DNA of 64,000 nt, from NCBI RefSeq assembly GCF_017573545.1, contig NZ_JAGEOK010000017.1, forward strand, positions 147,124 to 211,123, written 5' to 3'. Made by a program: the position numbers and the translations under genes. Origin of the DNA: Actinomadura nitritigenes (GTDB lineage: Bacteria > Actinomycetota > Actinomycetes > Streptosporangiales > Streptosporangiaceae). Of the stretch, positions 53,565 to 62,091 are shown piece by piece (position 1 is the first letter of the stretch; each line of letters opens with the position of its first letter). The notes under the pieces were generated by a model. That model did no database searches and was not told the origin of the DNA. It saw nothing but the letters and a program-made list of their open reading frames with translations.

Positions 53565-54074
53565 CTACTTGCGGGCGAAGGCCCGGTTGGGCAGGACGCT
53601 GGCGGACGCCTGCGCGACGGGGCGGCCCTGCGCGTCGCTGACGAGGGCGTTGGCGACCATGCGGGTGCTGCCGGGGTGCACGCACGTCCCGGTGACCGCG
53701 TAGGTCTCGCCGGCCCGGACGCCGCGCAGGTAGTCGACGTTGAGGTTGAGGGTGAGCATCGGCATGAAGTGCTCGCACGTGCTGCTGCCCGCGAGGCAGA
53801 CGGCGTTGTCGAGGATCATGGCGATGTATCCGCCGTGCACGGTCCCGCCCGGGTTGCACAGCTTCTCGGCGGGCGTCCAGGCGATGTCGACGCGGCCGGG
53901 CTCGGCGGACGTGATCACCTGCCCGATGTGGTCGTTGATGTCGGAGATCTGCGGGAACCTGCCGTCGGCCATGGCCTGGATCAGCTCGGCGCCCGTGAGG
54001 GTGTCCCACATCCGCGCGGTCTCCTCGAAGGCCCCCGGGTCCGCCTCGACGCTCAACTCGTGCTCCCTGATCAT
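53565..54074 (-). CDS. PaaI-type hot-dog thioesterase
   Basis: 169 residues. The 4HBT motif NPGGTVHGGYIAMILDNAVCLAG has the conserved Gly and Asp typical of PaaI-like acyl-CoA thioesterases; LNVDYLRGVRAGETYAVTGTCVHPGSTR completes the hot-dog. The first 45 residues are an extra N-terminal extension. Substrate unknown, possibly an aromatic or short acyl-CoA. Confidence 0.85.
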   Translation of the reverse strand: MIREHELSVEADPGAFEETARMWDTLTGAELIQAMADGRFPQISDINDHIGQVITSAEPGRVDIAWTPAEKLCNPGGTVHGGYIAMILDNAVCLAGSSTCEHFMPMLTLNLNVDYLRGVRAGETYAVTGTCVHPGSTRMVANALVSDAQGRPVAQASASVLPNRAFARK

Positions 54075-54157
54075 GCGACGTTTCGCCCCGAATGGTATTC
54101 GGCGTGCCGACCGCGCGGCACTGTGCCCTTCGTCACCGGCCCTCGTCACCGGCCCGC

Positions 54158-55690
54158 TCAGCCGACCTTGCGGAGCGTCCCGAACAGGGTGCCGATGCCG
54201 GTCGAGGTGTACTCCAGCCCGCCGGACACCTGCGTCAGCGTCACCGGGCCGCCCGCGCAGAACCCGACCGCGCCGGTGTCGCGCACGGCCGTCTCGTCGA
54301 AGTCGGCCTTCGCGCCGGACACGCCGGAGACAGACAGCCGGGTCTGGCAGCCCCACCGGTCGTACTCGGCCGTCCCGCCGTCGCCCTTCAGGCGCATCGT
54401 CACCTTGGTGCGGACGTCGCCGATGGTGACGCCGCCCGTCTGCGTCAGCTCGCCCTCCCACGTCCCGCCGAACGCCGCGGGCAGCGAGCGGCCGCCGCCC
54501 GTACCGTCGCCGCCTCCGGACGGCGACGAGGACCGCCCGTTCCGGGCCGGCGAGCGTTGGGACGCCGTGGTGACCGGCGTGTCGGAGCCCCCGCCCCTGT
54601 CCACCAGGATGACGGCCGTCGCGCACGCGATGGCGAGGACGACGGCGCAGGCCACCAGGGCGATGGCACGGGTGTTCCGGCCTCCGCGGCCTCCGTGCCC
54701 GTCGCCCGCCGGGGGCGGCGGGCTCGGCGCCGGCGGCCGGGGGTGCGGCTGCGTGAGGTTCCGCGACGGAGACGGATCCGTGGCCGGCCCGAAGGGGGAC
54801 GCGCCCCCGCCGTGGTCCGGGCCGGGCGCGGGCGGGACCGGCACCGGAGGCCCGGGGTAGGGCGCCTGCGGCCGGGTGATGTCCGCCGCCGGACGCGAGG
54901 TCGGGTCGATCAGCCGCATCGCGAGGTCGCGGGAGGACGGGCGGCGGGCCGGCTCCTTGACGAGGCACTCGGCGAGCAGCGGGCGCAGCGTGTCCGGCAC
55001 CCCGGTGAGGTCGGGGTCGGCGGTGGCGATCCGGTGCATGACCGCCTCGACCGTCGCCGCGCCGCCGAACGGCGGGCGCCCGGTCGCCGCGAACACCAAG
55101 GTCCCCGCCCACGCGAACACGTCCGACTTCACCGTCGGCGGATGGTCGCGCAGCCACTCGGGGGCGAAGTAGGCGGGGGTGCCGACCATCTGCGTGCTCG
55201 TCTCGGCGTCGATCGCGCGGGCGATGCCGAAGTCGACGACGCGGGGCCCGTCCGGGCCGAGGAGCACGTTCGCGGGCTTGAGGTCGCGGTGCACGATCCC
55301 GGCGGCGTGGATGGCGGCGAGCGCGCTCGCGGTGTTCACCGCCAGCCGCTGCAGGTCGCCGCCGCGCAGCGGGCCGCCTTCGACGACGCGCTCCTGCAGG
55401 GACGGCCCGTCGACGAACTCGCTGGCGACGTAGGGGAGCGGGCCCTCGGCGGACGAGTCGAGCACCGCGGCCGTGGCGAACGGCGCGACCCGCCGCGCCG
55501 CGGCCATCTCCCGGGCGAACCGCTCGCGGGCCCGCGCGTCGGCGTGCTTCAGGACCTTCACGGCGACGCGCTCCCCGGACGCCCCCTCACCGAGGTAGAC
55601 GACGCCCTGCCCGCCCTCGCCGAGCCGTCCCGTCAGCCGGTAGCGGCCGATCTCGCGGGGATCGTCGGGGACGAGGGGCAGAGCGGGCAT
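54158..55690 (-). CDS. Receptor-type Ser/Thr protein kinase
   Basis: 510 residues. Kinase domain 16-270: GRLGEGGQGVVYLG, VAVKVLK (ATP Lys), HRDLKPANVLL and DFGIARA. A Pro-rich linker (280-350) contains a membrane helix near 345-367 (AIALVACAVVLAIACATAVIL). The extracellular 100 residues begin GTWEGELTQ and contain two Cys, resembling a small lipocalin-like sensor barrel rather than PASTA repeats. Hence a single-pass sensor kinase. ATG at 55690; divergent from the NUDIX-NYN gene. Confidence 0.92.
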   Translation of the reverse strand: MPALPLVPDDPREIGRYRLTGRLGEGGQGVVYLGEGASGERVAVKVLKHADARARERFAREMAAARRVAPFATAAVLDSSAEGPLPYVASEFVDGPSLQERVVEGGPLRGGDLQRLAVNTASALAAIHAAGIVHRDLKPANVLLGPDGPRVVDFGIARAIDAETSTQMVGTPAYFAPEWLRDHPPTVKSDVFAWAGTLVFAATGRPPFGGAATVEAVMHRIATADPDLTGVPDTLRPLLAECLVKEPARRPSSRDLAMRLIDPTSRPAADITRPQAPYPGPPVPVPPAPGPDHGGGASPFGPATDPSPSRNLTQPHPRPPAPSPPPPAGDGHGGRGGRNTRAIALVACAVVLAIACATAVILVDRGGGSDTPVTTASQRSPARNGRSSSPSGGGDGTGGGRSLPAAFGGTWEGELTQTGGVTIGDVRTKVTMRLKGDGGTAEYDRWGCQTRLSVSGVSGAKADFDETAVRDTGAVGFCAGGPVTLTQVSGGLEYTSTGIGTLFGTLRKVG

Positions 55691-55778
55691 CTTCGGCTTC
55701 CTCCGGCATGGGGGACCTGCGCCGGCCCCCGAACGACGGCACCACCGTACTTCGGTCAGGGGCGGATATCGTCGGCTC

Positions 55779-56645
55779 ATGGGCGATGGGGACGGCTGGG
55801 CCGATTGCGACCAGGGGCACACGCACTGGGGACGGTACGGCGCGGCGGGGCTGCTGGCCTACCACCGCGACGCGGAAGGCCAGATGTGGATCCTGATGCA
55901 GCAGCGCGCCTGGTGGGGGCTCGGCGGCGGCACGTGGGGGATGTTCGGCGGGGCCACGCACAGCCATGAGGACGGGGTGACGGGCGCCCTGCGGGAGACC
56001 GGCGAGGAGTGCACGCTCGACACCGGGCTCGTGCGCGTGCGCGGGACCCGGGTCGAGGACCACGGCGGCTGGGCCTTCACGTCCGTGATCGGGGCGCTCG
56101 ACGAGAAGGTGCCCGTGAAGCCCGCGTCGCGGGAGACGCGCCGCGCCGAGTGGATCCGCCTGGAGGAGGTCGAGGACCGCAAGCTGTTCGCGCCGTTCGA
56201 GCGGTCGTGGCCGCTGCTGCGGGACGTGATGAAGGGCCTGGTGCTCGTCGTGGACGGCGCGAACGTCGTCGGCTCCCGGCCGGACGGCTGGTGGAAGGAC
56301 CGGGCGGGCGCGAACGCCCGGCTCCGCGACTCGCTGCAGGTCCTCGCCGAGGGCGTCCGCGGCGTGCCGCCCGGCCCGGTCGCGTTCGACCACTGCTTCC
56401 CCGAGGTCGTGCTGGTCGTCGAGGGCGCGGCGCGGCCGGTGGCGGACGAGCCCGCGGACGGCGTGCGGGTCGTGGCGGCCGCGGGCAGCGGCGACGACCA
56501 CATCGTCGACCTCGTCCGGGCCCCGGAGCCCGACACCGACTACCTGGTCGTGACCGCGGACCGGGAACTGCGGGCCCGCTGCGAGGAGGCCGGCGCGCAC
56601 GTCACCGGCCCCCGCTGGCTCATCGACCGGCTCGAGCGTCGCTGA
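55779..56645 (+). CDS. NUDIX hydrolase fused to NYN/PIN-type nuclease domain
   Basis: 288 residues. Residues 15-150 form a NUDIX domain with box GATHSHEDGVTGALRETGEE fitting GX5EX7RE-EE. From about 155 a second domain starts LVLVVDGANVVGSRPDGWWKDR and continues to DYLVVTADRELRARCEEAGAHVTG, the acidic pattern of NYN/YacP-like RNases (DGAN, then VVTADRELR). A combined nucleotide or RNA 5'-end hydrolase and nuclease is suggested. ATG at 55779. Its last 26 bp overlap the convergent ACT gene. Confidence 0.82.
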   Translation: MGDGDGWADCDQGHTHWGRYGAAGLLAYHRDAEGQMWILMQQRAWWGLGGGTWGMFGGATHSHEDGVTGALRETGEECTLDTGLVRVRGTRVEDHGGWAFTSVIGALDEKVPVKPASRETRRAEWIRLEEVEDRKLFAPFERSWPLLRDVMKGLVLVVDGANVVGSRPDGWWKDRAGANARLRDSLQVLAEGVRGVPPGPVAFDHCFPEVVLVVEGAARPVADEPADGVRVVAAAGSGDDHIVDLVRAPEPDTDYLVVTADRELRARCEEAGAHVTGPRWLIDRLERR

Positions 56646-56997
56646 CGCGGTGGCCGGCGTCGCGCAGGGCCTGCGTCGCCTCCTTCAACCGGTGGTCGGG
56701 GACCAGCACGAGGTCGGCATGGTAGGTGGAGGCGACGAACACCGGCACCCCGGCGCCGGCGAGCGGGCCGACGACCGCGGCGAGCATGCCGGGCAGGTCG
56801 AGGCCGTGGCCGGCGTCGCCGTAGAAGCCGACCCAGCGCTCCGCCTCGGTGAACGGCGACGCCTCCCGCACGACGGTGAGGCCCTCGGGGGCGCGGACCA
56901 GCGCGATCCACTCGTCGTCCTCGGGGAACGTCGCGTTCGGCAGATGCTCGACCAGGAACTCGGACGGGACGATGTGCAGGTGCTGCGCGGCGCTCAT
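56620..56997 (-). CDS. ACT domain protein
   Basis: 125 residues containing two ACT-like halves; GLTVVREASPFTEAERWVGFYGDAGHGLDLPGML marks the ACT_7-type family. Stand-alone proteins of this kind bind amino acids, but no partner enzyme is known. It overlaps the 3' end of the NUDIX-NYN gene on the other strand by 26 bp. ATG at 56997. Confidence 0.8.
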   Translation of the reverse strand: MSAAQHLHIVPSEFLVEHLPNATFPEDDEWIALVRAPEGLTVVREASPFTEAERWVGFYGDAGHGLDLPGMLAAVVGPLAGAGVPVFVASTYHADLVLVPDHRLKEATQALRDAGHRVSDARAGR

Positions 56998-57017
56998 GGC
57001 GCCACCCTAGTTCCCGG

Positions 57018-59249
57018 TCACTCCGGGACGAGCCACACGGCGCCGAGCGGCGGGATCCGCATCACGGCGGACGCCTCCAGGCCGTGCCAGGGCTCGGCGG
57101 CCGCCTCGACGCGTCCGAGGTTCCCCACCCCGCTGCCGCCGTACTCGTAGCCGTCGGTGTTGAGGACCTCCCGCCAGCCGCCCGTCTTCGGCAGGCCGAC
57201 GCGGTAGTCCTCGTGCGGGTTGCCGGCGAAGTTGACGACGCAGGCCATCACGGGCGCCTCACCGCCGTCCTCGGGCGTCCCGTACCGCAGGTAGGACAGG
57301 GTGTTGCCGCCCGCGTCGTTGCCGTCGATCCAGCGGAACCCGTCGTGGTCGCTGTCGCGCGACCACAGCGCGGGCTCCTCGCGGTAGGCGTGGTTGAGCT
57401 GGCGGACGAGCTTCTGCAGGCCGACGTGCAGCGCGCCTTCGGCGGCGTTGTCCAGCAGCCACCAGTCGAGGGGGCGCTGCTCCGCCCATTCGGCGCCCTG
57501 CCCGAACTCCTGGCCCATGAACAGCAGCTGCTTGCCGGGATGCGACCACATGTAGGCGAGCAGCGCCCGCAGCCCCGCGAACTGCTGCCAGGTGTCGCCC
57601 GGCATCTTGCTGAGCAGCGACCCCTTCCCGTGGACGACCTCGTCGTGCGAGAGCGGCAGGACGTAGTTCTCCGAGAACGCGTACACCAGTGAGAACGTGA
57701 TCTCGTTGTGGTGGTAGTGCCGGAACACGGGCTCGTGGCGGAGGTACTCGAGGGTGTCGTGCATCCAGCCCATGTTCCACTTGAACCCGAAGCCGAGGCC
57801 GCCGAGATGGGTGGGCCGGGACACGCCGGGCCAGGCCGTCGACTCCTCCGCGACCGTGAGGACGCCGGGGTTGCGCTTGTAGACCGTCGCGTTCATCTCC
57901 TGGAGGAAGGAGATGGCCTCCAGGTTCTCGCGGCCGCCGTAGACGTTCGGCGTCCATTCGCCCTCGTTGCGCGAGTAGTCCAGGTACAGCATCGAGGCGA
58001 CCGCGTCCACGCGGAGCCCGTCGACGTGGAACTCCTCGATCCAGAACGACGCGTTGGCCACCAGGAAGTTGCGGACCTCGGCGCGCCCGAAGTTGAACAC
58101 CAGCGTGCCCCAGTCGGGATGCTCGCCGCGGGTCGGGTCCTCGTGCTCGTACAGCGCGGTGCCGTCGAAGCGCGCCAGCGCCCATTCGTCCTTGGGGAAG
58201 TGCGCGGGCACCCAGTCGATGATGACGCCGATACCGGCCTGGTGCAGCTTGTCGACGAGGTACCGGAAGTCGTCCGGGGTGCCGAAGCGGGATGTCGGCG
58301 CGTAGTAGGACGTCACCTGGTAGCCCCAGGACGGCCCATAGGGGTGTTCCGCCACCGGCAGGAACTCCACATGGGTGAATCCCATGTCCTTCACGTACGA
58401 GGTCAGTTCCTCCGCCAGCTCCCGGTAGCCCAGCCCGGGACGCCACGAGCCCAGGTGCACCTCGTACACGCTCATCGGCTCGCGCACCCACTCGCGCTCC
58501 TTGCGGGCCCCCATCCACTCGCCGTCGCCCCACTCGTAGGCCGAGGTGTAGATGCGCGACGCCGTCGCCGGGGGCTGCTCGGTGTGCTGCGCCATCGGGT
58601 CGGCCTTGCTGCGCCACCGCCCGTCCGCGCCGAGGATCTCGAACTTGTAGCACATGCCGTCGCGGACGCCCGGGACGAACAGCTCCCAGACCCCGGTCGA
58701 CCCGAGCGACCGCATCGGGTGCGCGCGGCCGTCCCAGTGGTTGAAGTCGCCGACCACGCGCGCGCCGCGCGCCGTCGGCGCCCACACCGCGAACCCCGTC
58801 CCGGACACCGGCCCGAACGCGGACGCGTACGTCCGCACGCGCGCGCCCAGCGCCCGCCACAGCTCCTCGTGCCGGCCCTCGCTGATCAGGTGCAGGTCCA
58901 GCTCGCCGAGCGTCGGCAGGTGCCGGTACGGGTCGTCCTGCACGGTCTCGATGCCGTCCCCGTACGTCACGGCCAGCCGGTAGTCGGGGACCGCGAGGGG
59001 CGCCTTGTCCGCGTCGTCGCCGGCCAGCGACGCCGACGCCGGCAGCGTCCCGGCGAACACGCCCTCGTGGAAGTGCCGCAGCGGGTGCCGGTCCCCGTTC
59101 GGCAGGACGACCTCGACCTTCTCCGCGAGCGGGCGCAGCGCTCTGACGGTCACTCCGTTCCGGCCTGGATGCGCCCCGAGGACGCCGTGCGGATCGTGGT
59201 GGTCGCCGCCGACGAGCCGGTCGATCTCCGCGCGCGTCACCCGTGCCAT
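57018..59249 (-). CDS. glgB: 1,4-alpha-glucan branching enzyme
   Basis: 743 residues, normal actinobacterial GlgB. N-terminal CBM48-like modules (HHDPHGVLGAHPG, GDFNHWDGRAHPMR), GH13 barrel with GLRVDAVASMLY (nucleophile Asp), TVAEEST (acid Glu) and LPLSHDEVVHGKGS (third Asp). It adds alpha-1,6 branches to maltooligosaccharide made by GlgE-type metabolism; treS and maltokinase genes lie 3 kb downstream on the same strand. ATG at 59249 chosen. Confidence 0.96.
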   Translation of the reverse strand: MARVTRAEIDRLVGGDHHDPHGVLGAHPGRNGVTVRALRPLAEKVEVVLPNGDRHPLRHFHEGVFAGTLPASASLAGDDADKAPLAVPDYRLAVTYGDGIETVQDDPYRHLPTLGELDLHLISEGRHEELWRALGARVRTYASAFGPVSGTGFAVWAPTARGARVVGDFNHWDGRAHPMRSLGSTGVWELFVPGVRDGMCYKFEILGADGRWRSKADPMAQHTEQPPATASRIYTSAYEWGDGEWMGARKEREWVREPMSVYEVHLGSWRPGLGYRELAEELTSYVKDMGFTHVEFLPVAEHPYGPSWGYQVTSYYAPTSRFGTPDDFRYLVDKLHQAGIGVIIDWVPAHFPKDEWALARFDGTALYEHEDPTRGEHPDWGTLVFNFGRAEVRNFLVANASFWIEEFHVDGLRVDAVASMLYLDYSRNEGEWTPNVYGGRENLEAISFLQEMNATVYKRNPGVLTVAEESTAWPGVSRPTHLGGLGFGFKWNMGWMHDTLEYLRHEPVFRHYHHNEITFSLVYAFSENYVLPLSHDEVVHGKGSLLSKMPGDTWQQFAGLRALLAYMWSHPGKQLLFMGQEFGQGAEWAEQRPLDWWLLDNAAEGALHVGLQKLVRQLNHAYREEPALWSRDSDHDGFRWIDGNDAGGNTLSYLRYGTPEDGGEAPVMACVVNFAGNPHEDYRVGLPKTGGWREVLNTDGYEYGGSGVGNLGRVEAAAEPWHGLEASAVMRIPPLGAVWLVPE

Positions 59250-59640
59250 GACGTCATGGCCTCCTCGCCTGGGGTCCGGGGTCCGGGGGCGGTCCCCGGG
59301 ATCAACACTGATGCCGTTTCCCTGTAGGAGTGCCCTGAGATCGGCCGAACTCACATGGCGAAAGGAGGTGTTTCACCGGAGACGGCGGCCGGTCCGCCGC
59401 GCCGGGAGATGTGCGACCGCACGGACGACACGACACTTTGTCGGGGGTCGCGCCGATTGCGCCGTCCATGCGGCCACGTCTACCTCGCCCCAGGGGTGAC
59501 ACCGACCCCGCCGCCCTGGGATCCATTCCTGTGTCACCTGAGCGACACAGCTACCTTCCGTACCGGAGCGTTCCGGCCCGGTCCGCCCCCGCCTGCGGAC
59601 CGGGCCGCGCCGCTCCCCGCGACGTCCCATGACGGCCGCC
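59250..59640. other. Non-coding stretch upstream of glgB
   Basis: 391 bp. A GAAAGGAGGTG run at 59359-59369 resembles a ribosome site but no gene follows it in a credible frame. CGACA-CTT-like small symmetry near 59430 (TTGTCGG) is too weak to call. I see no gene here. Confidence 0.45.
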
Positions 59641-59850
59641 TCACCCGTCCCCGCGCGCCTGCTCGAGCAGCAGCTCGCGCAGGCCCGCCGGATCGTCCGC
59701 GGCCACCGTCATCGCACATCCCGCCTGCAGCTGCGCGTCGGTCAGATCGCCGCTCCGGGTGGCGTACCAGCGTCCGGCGTCGCTCCGCCAGACCTGCCAG
59801 CCCGGAAACTCGCCCTCGATGGCCGTCTTCAGATCCTCGAAGTCCCCCAT
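59641..59850 (-). CDS. Small conserved actinobacterial protein (WRSDAGRWYATR)
   Basis: 69 residues: MGDFEDLKTAIEGEFPGWQV then WRSDAGRWYATRSG. Small proteins with this Trp/Arg-rich core are common and uncharacterised in filamentous actinomycetes, often beside GntR or XRE regulators and in mobile loci. ATG at 59850 after GGGACGACC. It is divergent from the GntR gene with a regulatory-looking spacer. Function unknown. Confidence 0.7.
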   Translation of the reverse strand: MGDFEDLKTAIEGEFPGWQVWRSDAGRWYATRSGDLTDAQLQAGCAMTVAADDPAGLRELLLEQARGDG

Positions 59851-59881
59851 CAAGGTCGTCCCTTCCCCGAGGCGGCTCTTC

Positions 59882-59910
59882 TGTATACAAAAGTCTTACT
59901 CGGTCTAAGA
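59882..59910. promoter_or_regulatory. Promoter/operator region before the GntR gene
   Basis: TGTATACA palindrome at 59882-59889 (GT-AT-AC core as in GntR operators) and TCTTA (59894-59898) / TAAGA (59906-59910). This is the AT-richest part of the spacer between the small protein gene and the GntR gene. Confidence 0.5.
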
Positions 59911-60048
59911 GGTGTCAAGCTGTCCGTAAGCGGACCATGCCCCCGCGGATAGCAGCCCGCCGGATATGAGTGACGGAGAGGAGGGGGCGAAATCGAACAC
60001 CGCGTCGATTGACCGGGGGCGCGCCTGAACGAAGGGGAGGTGACGCCG

Positions 60049-60807
60049 GTGCCGGACCGTCCCGCCTACCTGCGCATCGCCGACACGCTGCGAGAGGGGA
60101 TCCGGGACGGCAGCCTTCCGCCGGGGACCCGGCTGCCGACCATGGCGGAGCTGTGCGCCGCCCACGGCGTCTCGGAGATCGTCGTGCGCCAGGCCGTCGC
60201 CCTGCTGCGCACCGAGGGGCTCGTCGAGACGCGCCGCGGCGGCGGCACCGTGGTCCGGCTCGTGCCGCCCGCCCGCCGGGTCGCGATGGAGCGCTACCGC
60301 GCGGTGACCAGGCCGCTCGCGGTGCCCGAGACCACGTTCACCCGCGACCAGAAGATCAGCTGGCAGGAGTACCGGCTCGACAAGGAGTTCACCCGTGTGC
60401 GCGCGGACGACGACCTCGGCGCGCTGTTCGAACTGCCCACCGGCACCGAGTTGCTGCGGCGCCGGTTCGTGTTCTACGCCCGCGGCGAGCCGCAGCAGAT
60501 CTCGGTCAACTACCTGCCGTGGGACCTCGTCGGCGGCACCCCCGTCGCCGACCCGGAGCGCGAGCCGTGGCCCGGCGGCACGCTCGCGCAGCTGGCCTAC
60601 CTCGGCCACCCGCCGACCCGCGTCGAGGAGGCCGTCCGCTCCCGCATGCCGACCCCCGAGGAGGCCGAGGCGCTCCGGATGGGGGGCGGCGTGCCCGTCA
60701 TCGCCATCACCCGCCGGATGCTGTCGCGCGCCTCGGTCATGGAGGTCTGCCGCGACATCGTGCTCCCCGCCGACCGCGTCGTCCTCGACTACTCCATCGA
60801 CCTCTAG
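60049..60807 (+). CDS. GntR-family (HutC/UTRA) regulator
   Basis: 252 residues. HTH of about 70 residues: YLRIADTLREGIRDGSLPPGTRLPTMAELCAAHGVSEIVVRQAVALLRTEGLVETRRGGGTVV in blocks such as LPPGTRLPTMAEL and EGLVETRRGGGTVV; the C-terminal part is a UTRA ligand domain. I chose GTG at 60049, eight bases after GGGGAGG; GTG at 60040 overlaps that site. Likely autoregulates through the spacer at 59882. Effector unknown. Confidence 0.88.
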   Translation: MPDRPAYLRIADTLREGIRDGSLPPGTRLPTMAELCAAHGVSEIVVRQAVALLRTEGLVETRRGGGTVVRLVPPARRVAMERYRAVTRPLAVPETTFTRDQKISWQEYRLDKEFTRVRADDDLGALFELPTGTELLRRRFVFYARGEPQQISVNYLPWDLVGGTPVADPEREPWPGGTLAQLAYLGHPPTRVEEAVRSRMPTPEEAEALRMGGGVPVIAITRRMLSRASVMEVCRDIVLPADRVVLDYSIDL

Positions 60808-60826
60808 ACCCCCGGCCGAAGGCGAG

Positions 60827-60864
60827 GCGGCGGGCCGGGCTCTGTGAAGAGCCCGGCCCGCCGC
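60827..60864. terminator. Strong bidirectional terminator between GntR and SDR genes
   Basis: A perfect 17-bp stem (60827-60843 with 60848-60864) around loop GTGA. Its last base is the first base of the SDR stop codon. Serves both convergent genes. Confidence 0.85.
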
Positions 60865-61601
60865 TAGAGGGTCTGGTCGGTCGGGCGGATGAGGAGTTCG
60901 TTGACCGCGACGTGCTCGGGCTGGGTGACCGCGTAGACGACGGCGTTGGCGATGTCCTCGGGCCGGAGGGTCCGCATGGAGGCCGCCATCTCCCGCGCGA
61001 GCGCCCGGTGCCCGGGGTCGGCGATGTGGTCGACCAGCTCGGTGGCGACGAAGCCCGGTTCGACCAGCACGACGCGCACGCCCTGCGCGGTGACCTCCTG
61101 CCGCAGCGCCTCCGAGAAGGCGTTGACGCCGAACTTGGTCGCGGCGTAGGCGCCGGCGGTGGCCGTGGCGGTCCGCCCCGAGGTCGAGGAGACCTGCACG
61201 ACGGCGCCCCTGCGCTCCAGCAGGTGCGGCAGCGCCGCGTGCACCGCGTACATCGACCCGAGCAGGTTGGTCTCGACCATGCGCCTCCAGTCGGCGGTGT
61301 CCGCGGCCGCGACCGGGCCGTTGAGCATCACCCCCGCGTTGTTCACCAGGACGTCCAGGCCGCCGAACCGGTCGACGGTCGCCGCGACCGCGGCGCGGAC
61401 CGACTGCTCGTCGGTCACGTCCAGGTCCAGGGCCAGCACCTCGCCGGGCGCCTTGCCCGCCAGGGCCGCCAGCCGGTCGGCGCGCCGGGCGCCCGTCGCG
61501 ACGGCGGCCCCCTCCGCCGACAGGGCCAGCGCGGTCGCCTCGCCGATGCCCGACGACGCCCCGGTGACCAGGACGACCTTCCCGTCCAGCGTGCTGCTCA
61601 T
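60864..61601 (-). CDS. Short-chain dehydrogenase (YdfG/serine-type)
   Basis: 245 residues. TGASSGIGEATALALSAEG, NNAGVM, VVQVSSTSGRT (Ser) and YAATK (Tyr, Lys) are classical SDR motifs; the C-terminal AVTQPEHVAVNELLIRPTDQ resembles the YdfG/NADP-dependent 3-hydroxy acid dehydrogenase group. ATG at 61601. Divergent from the antibiotic-biosynthesis-monooxygenase-like gene. Confidence 0.88.
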   Translation of the reverse strand: MSSTLDGKVVLVTGASSGIGEATALALSAEGAAVATGARRADRLAALAGKAPGEVLALDLDVTDEQSVRAAVAATVDRFGGLDVLVNNAGVMLNGPVAAADTADWRRMVETNLLGSMYAVHAALPHLLERRGAVVQVSSTSGRTATATAGAYAATKFGVNAFSEALRQEVTAQGVRVVLVEPGFVATELVDHIADPGHRALAREMAASMRTLRPEDIANAVVYAVTQPEHVAVNELLIRPTDQTL

Positions 61602-61718
61602 GACATACCCCTTCGACTCCGGCTCGCGAATGCCGGTAGCTGAGACAGGACAGCGCGCCCGTCTGTGACGACCGCTCGACCGCGTCACAGGAGCGGGGTG
61701 TGGCCTGTCTCCATTGGC

Positions 61719-62072
61719 ATGAGTCAATCCCTGGAGTCGAAGACCGGCGTCGACGGGCCGGTCACCGTGATCAAGAGCTACACGATGCCGGCGGACGAGG
61801 CCGAGCACTTCGTCGACGTGTACCGGGAGAACGCCGGGATCATGTCGGCCCAGCCGGGCTTTCTCCGCTCCCGGCTGCACCGGGCGCTCGCGGACACGGC
61901 CGAAGCGCGGTTCGTCCACATCGCCGAGTGGAGTTCGGGCACCGCGCTCGACAAGGCGACCGCCGATCCCGAGTGGCTCGCCTCGCTGCGGCGGATGTTC
62001 GACGATCCCGGCCTTCACATCACCTCGGAACCCGCCGCCTACCGGGTCGTGGTCGAACTCCGTCCCTCCTGA
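61719..62072 (+). CDS. ABM-family (antibiotic biosynthesis monooxygenase) protein
   Basis: 117 residues. ferredoxin-like ABM fold: VTVIKSYTMPADEAEHFVDVYRENAGIMSAQPGFLRSRLHRAL (as blocks) then FVHIAEWSSGTALDKATADPEW. ATG at 61719 chosen over an upstream GTG at 61665. Such proteins can be small cofactor-free oxygenases or haem-degrading-like proteins; role here unknown. Divergent from the SDR, possibly sharing a promoter region. Confidence 0.78.
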   Translation: MSQSLESKTGVDGPVTVIKSYTMPADEAEHFVDVYRENAGIMSAQPGFLRSRLHRALADTAEARFVHIAEWSSGTALDKATADPEWLASLRRMFDDPGLHITSEPAAYRVVVELRPS

Positions 62073-62091
62073 CCCCGGCCGGCGGGGGGCG

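Noticed and set aside
59355..59969. 204-residue plus-strand frame starting MAKGGVSP
   Set aside because: Pro/Arg-rich, no codon-position bias, overlaps the better supported small gene on the other strand.
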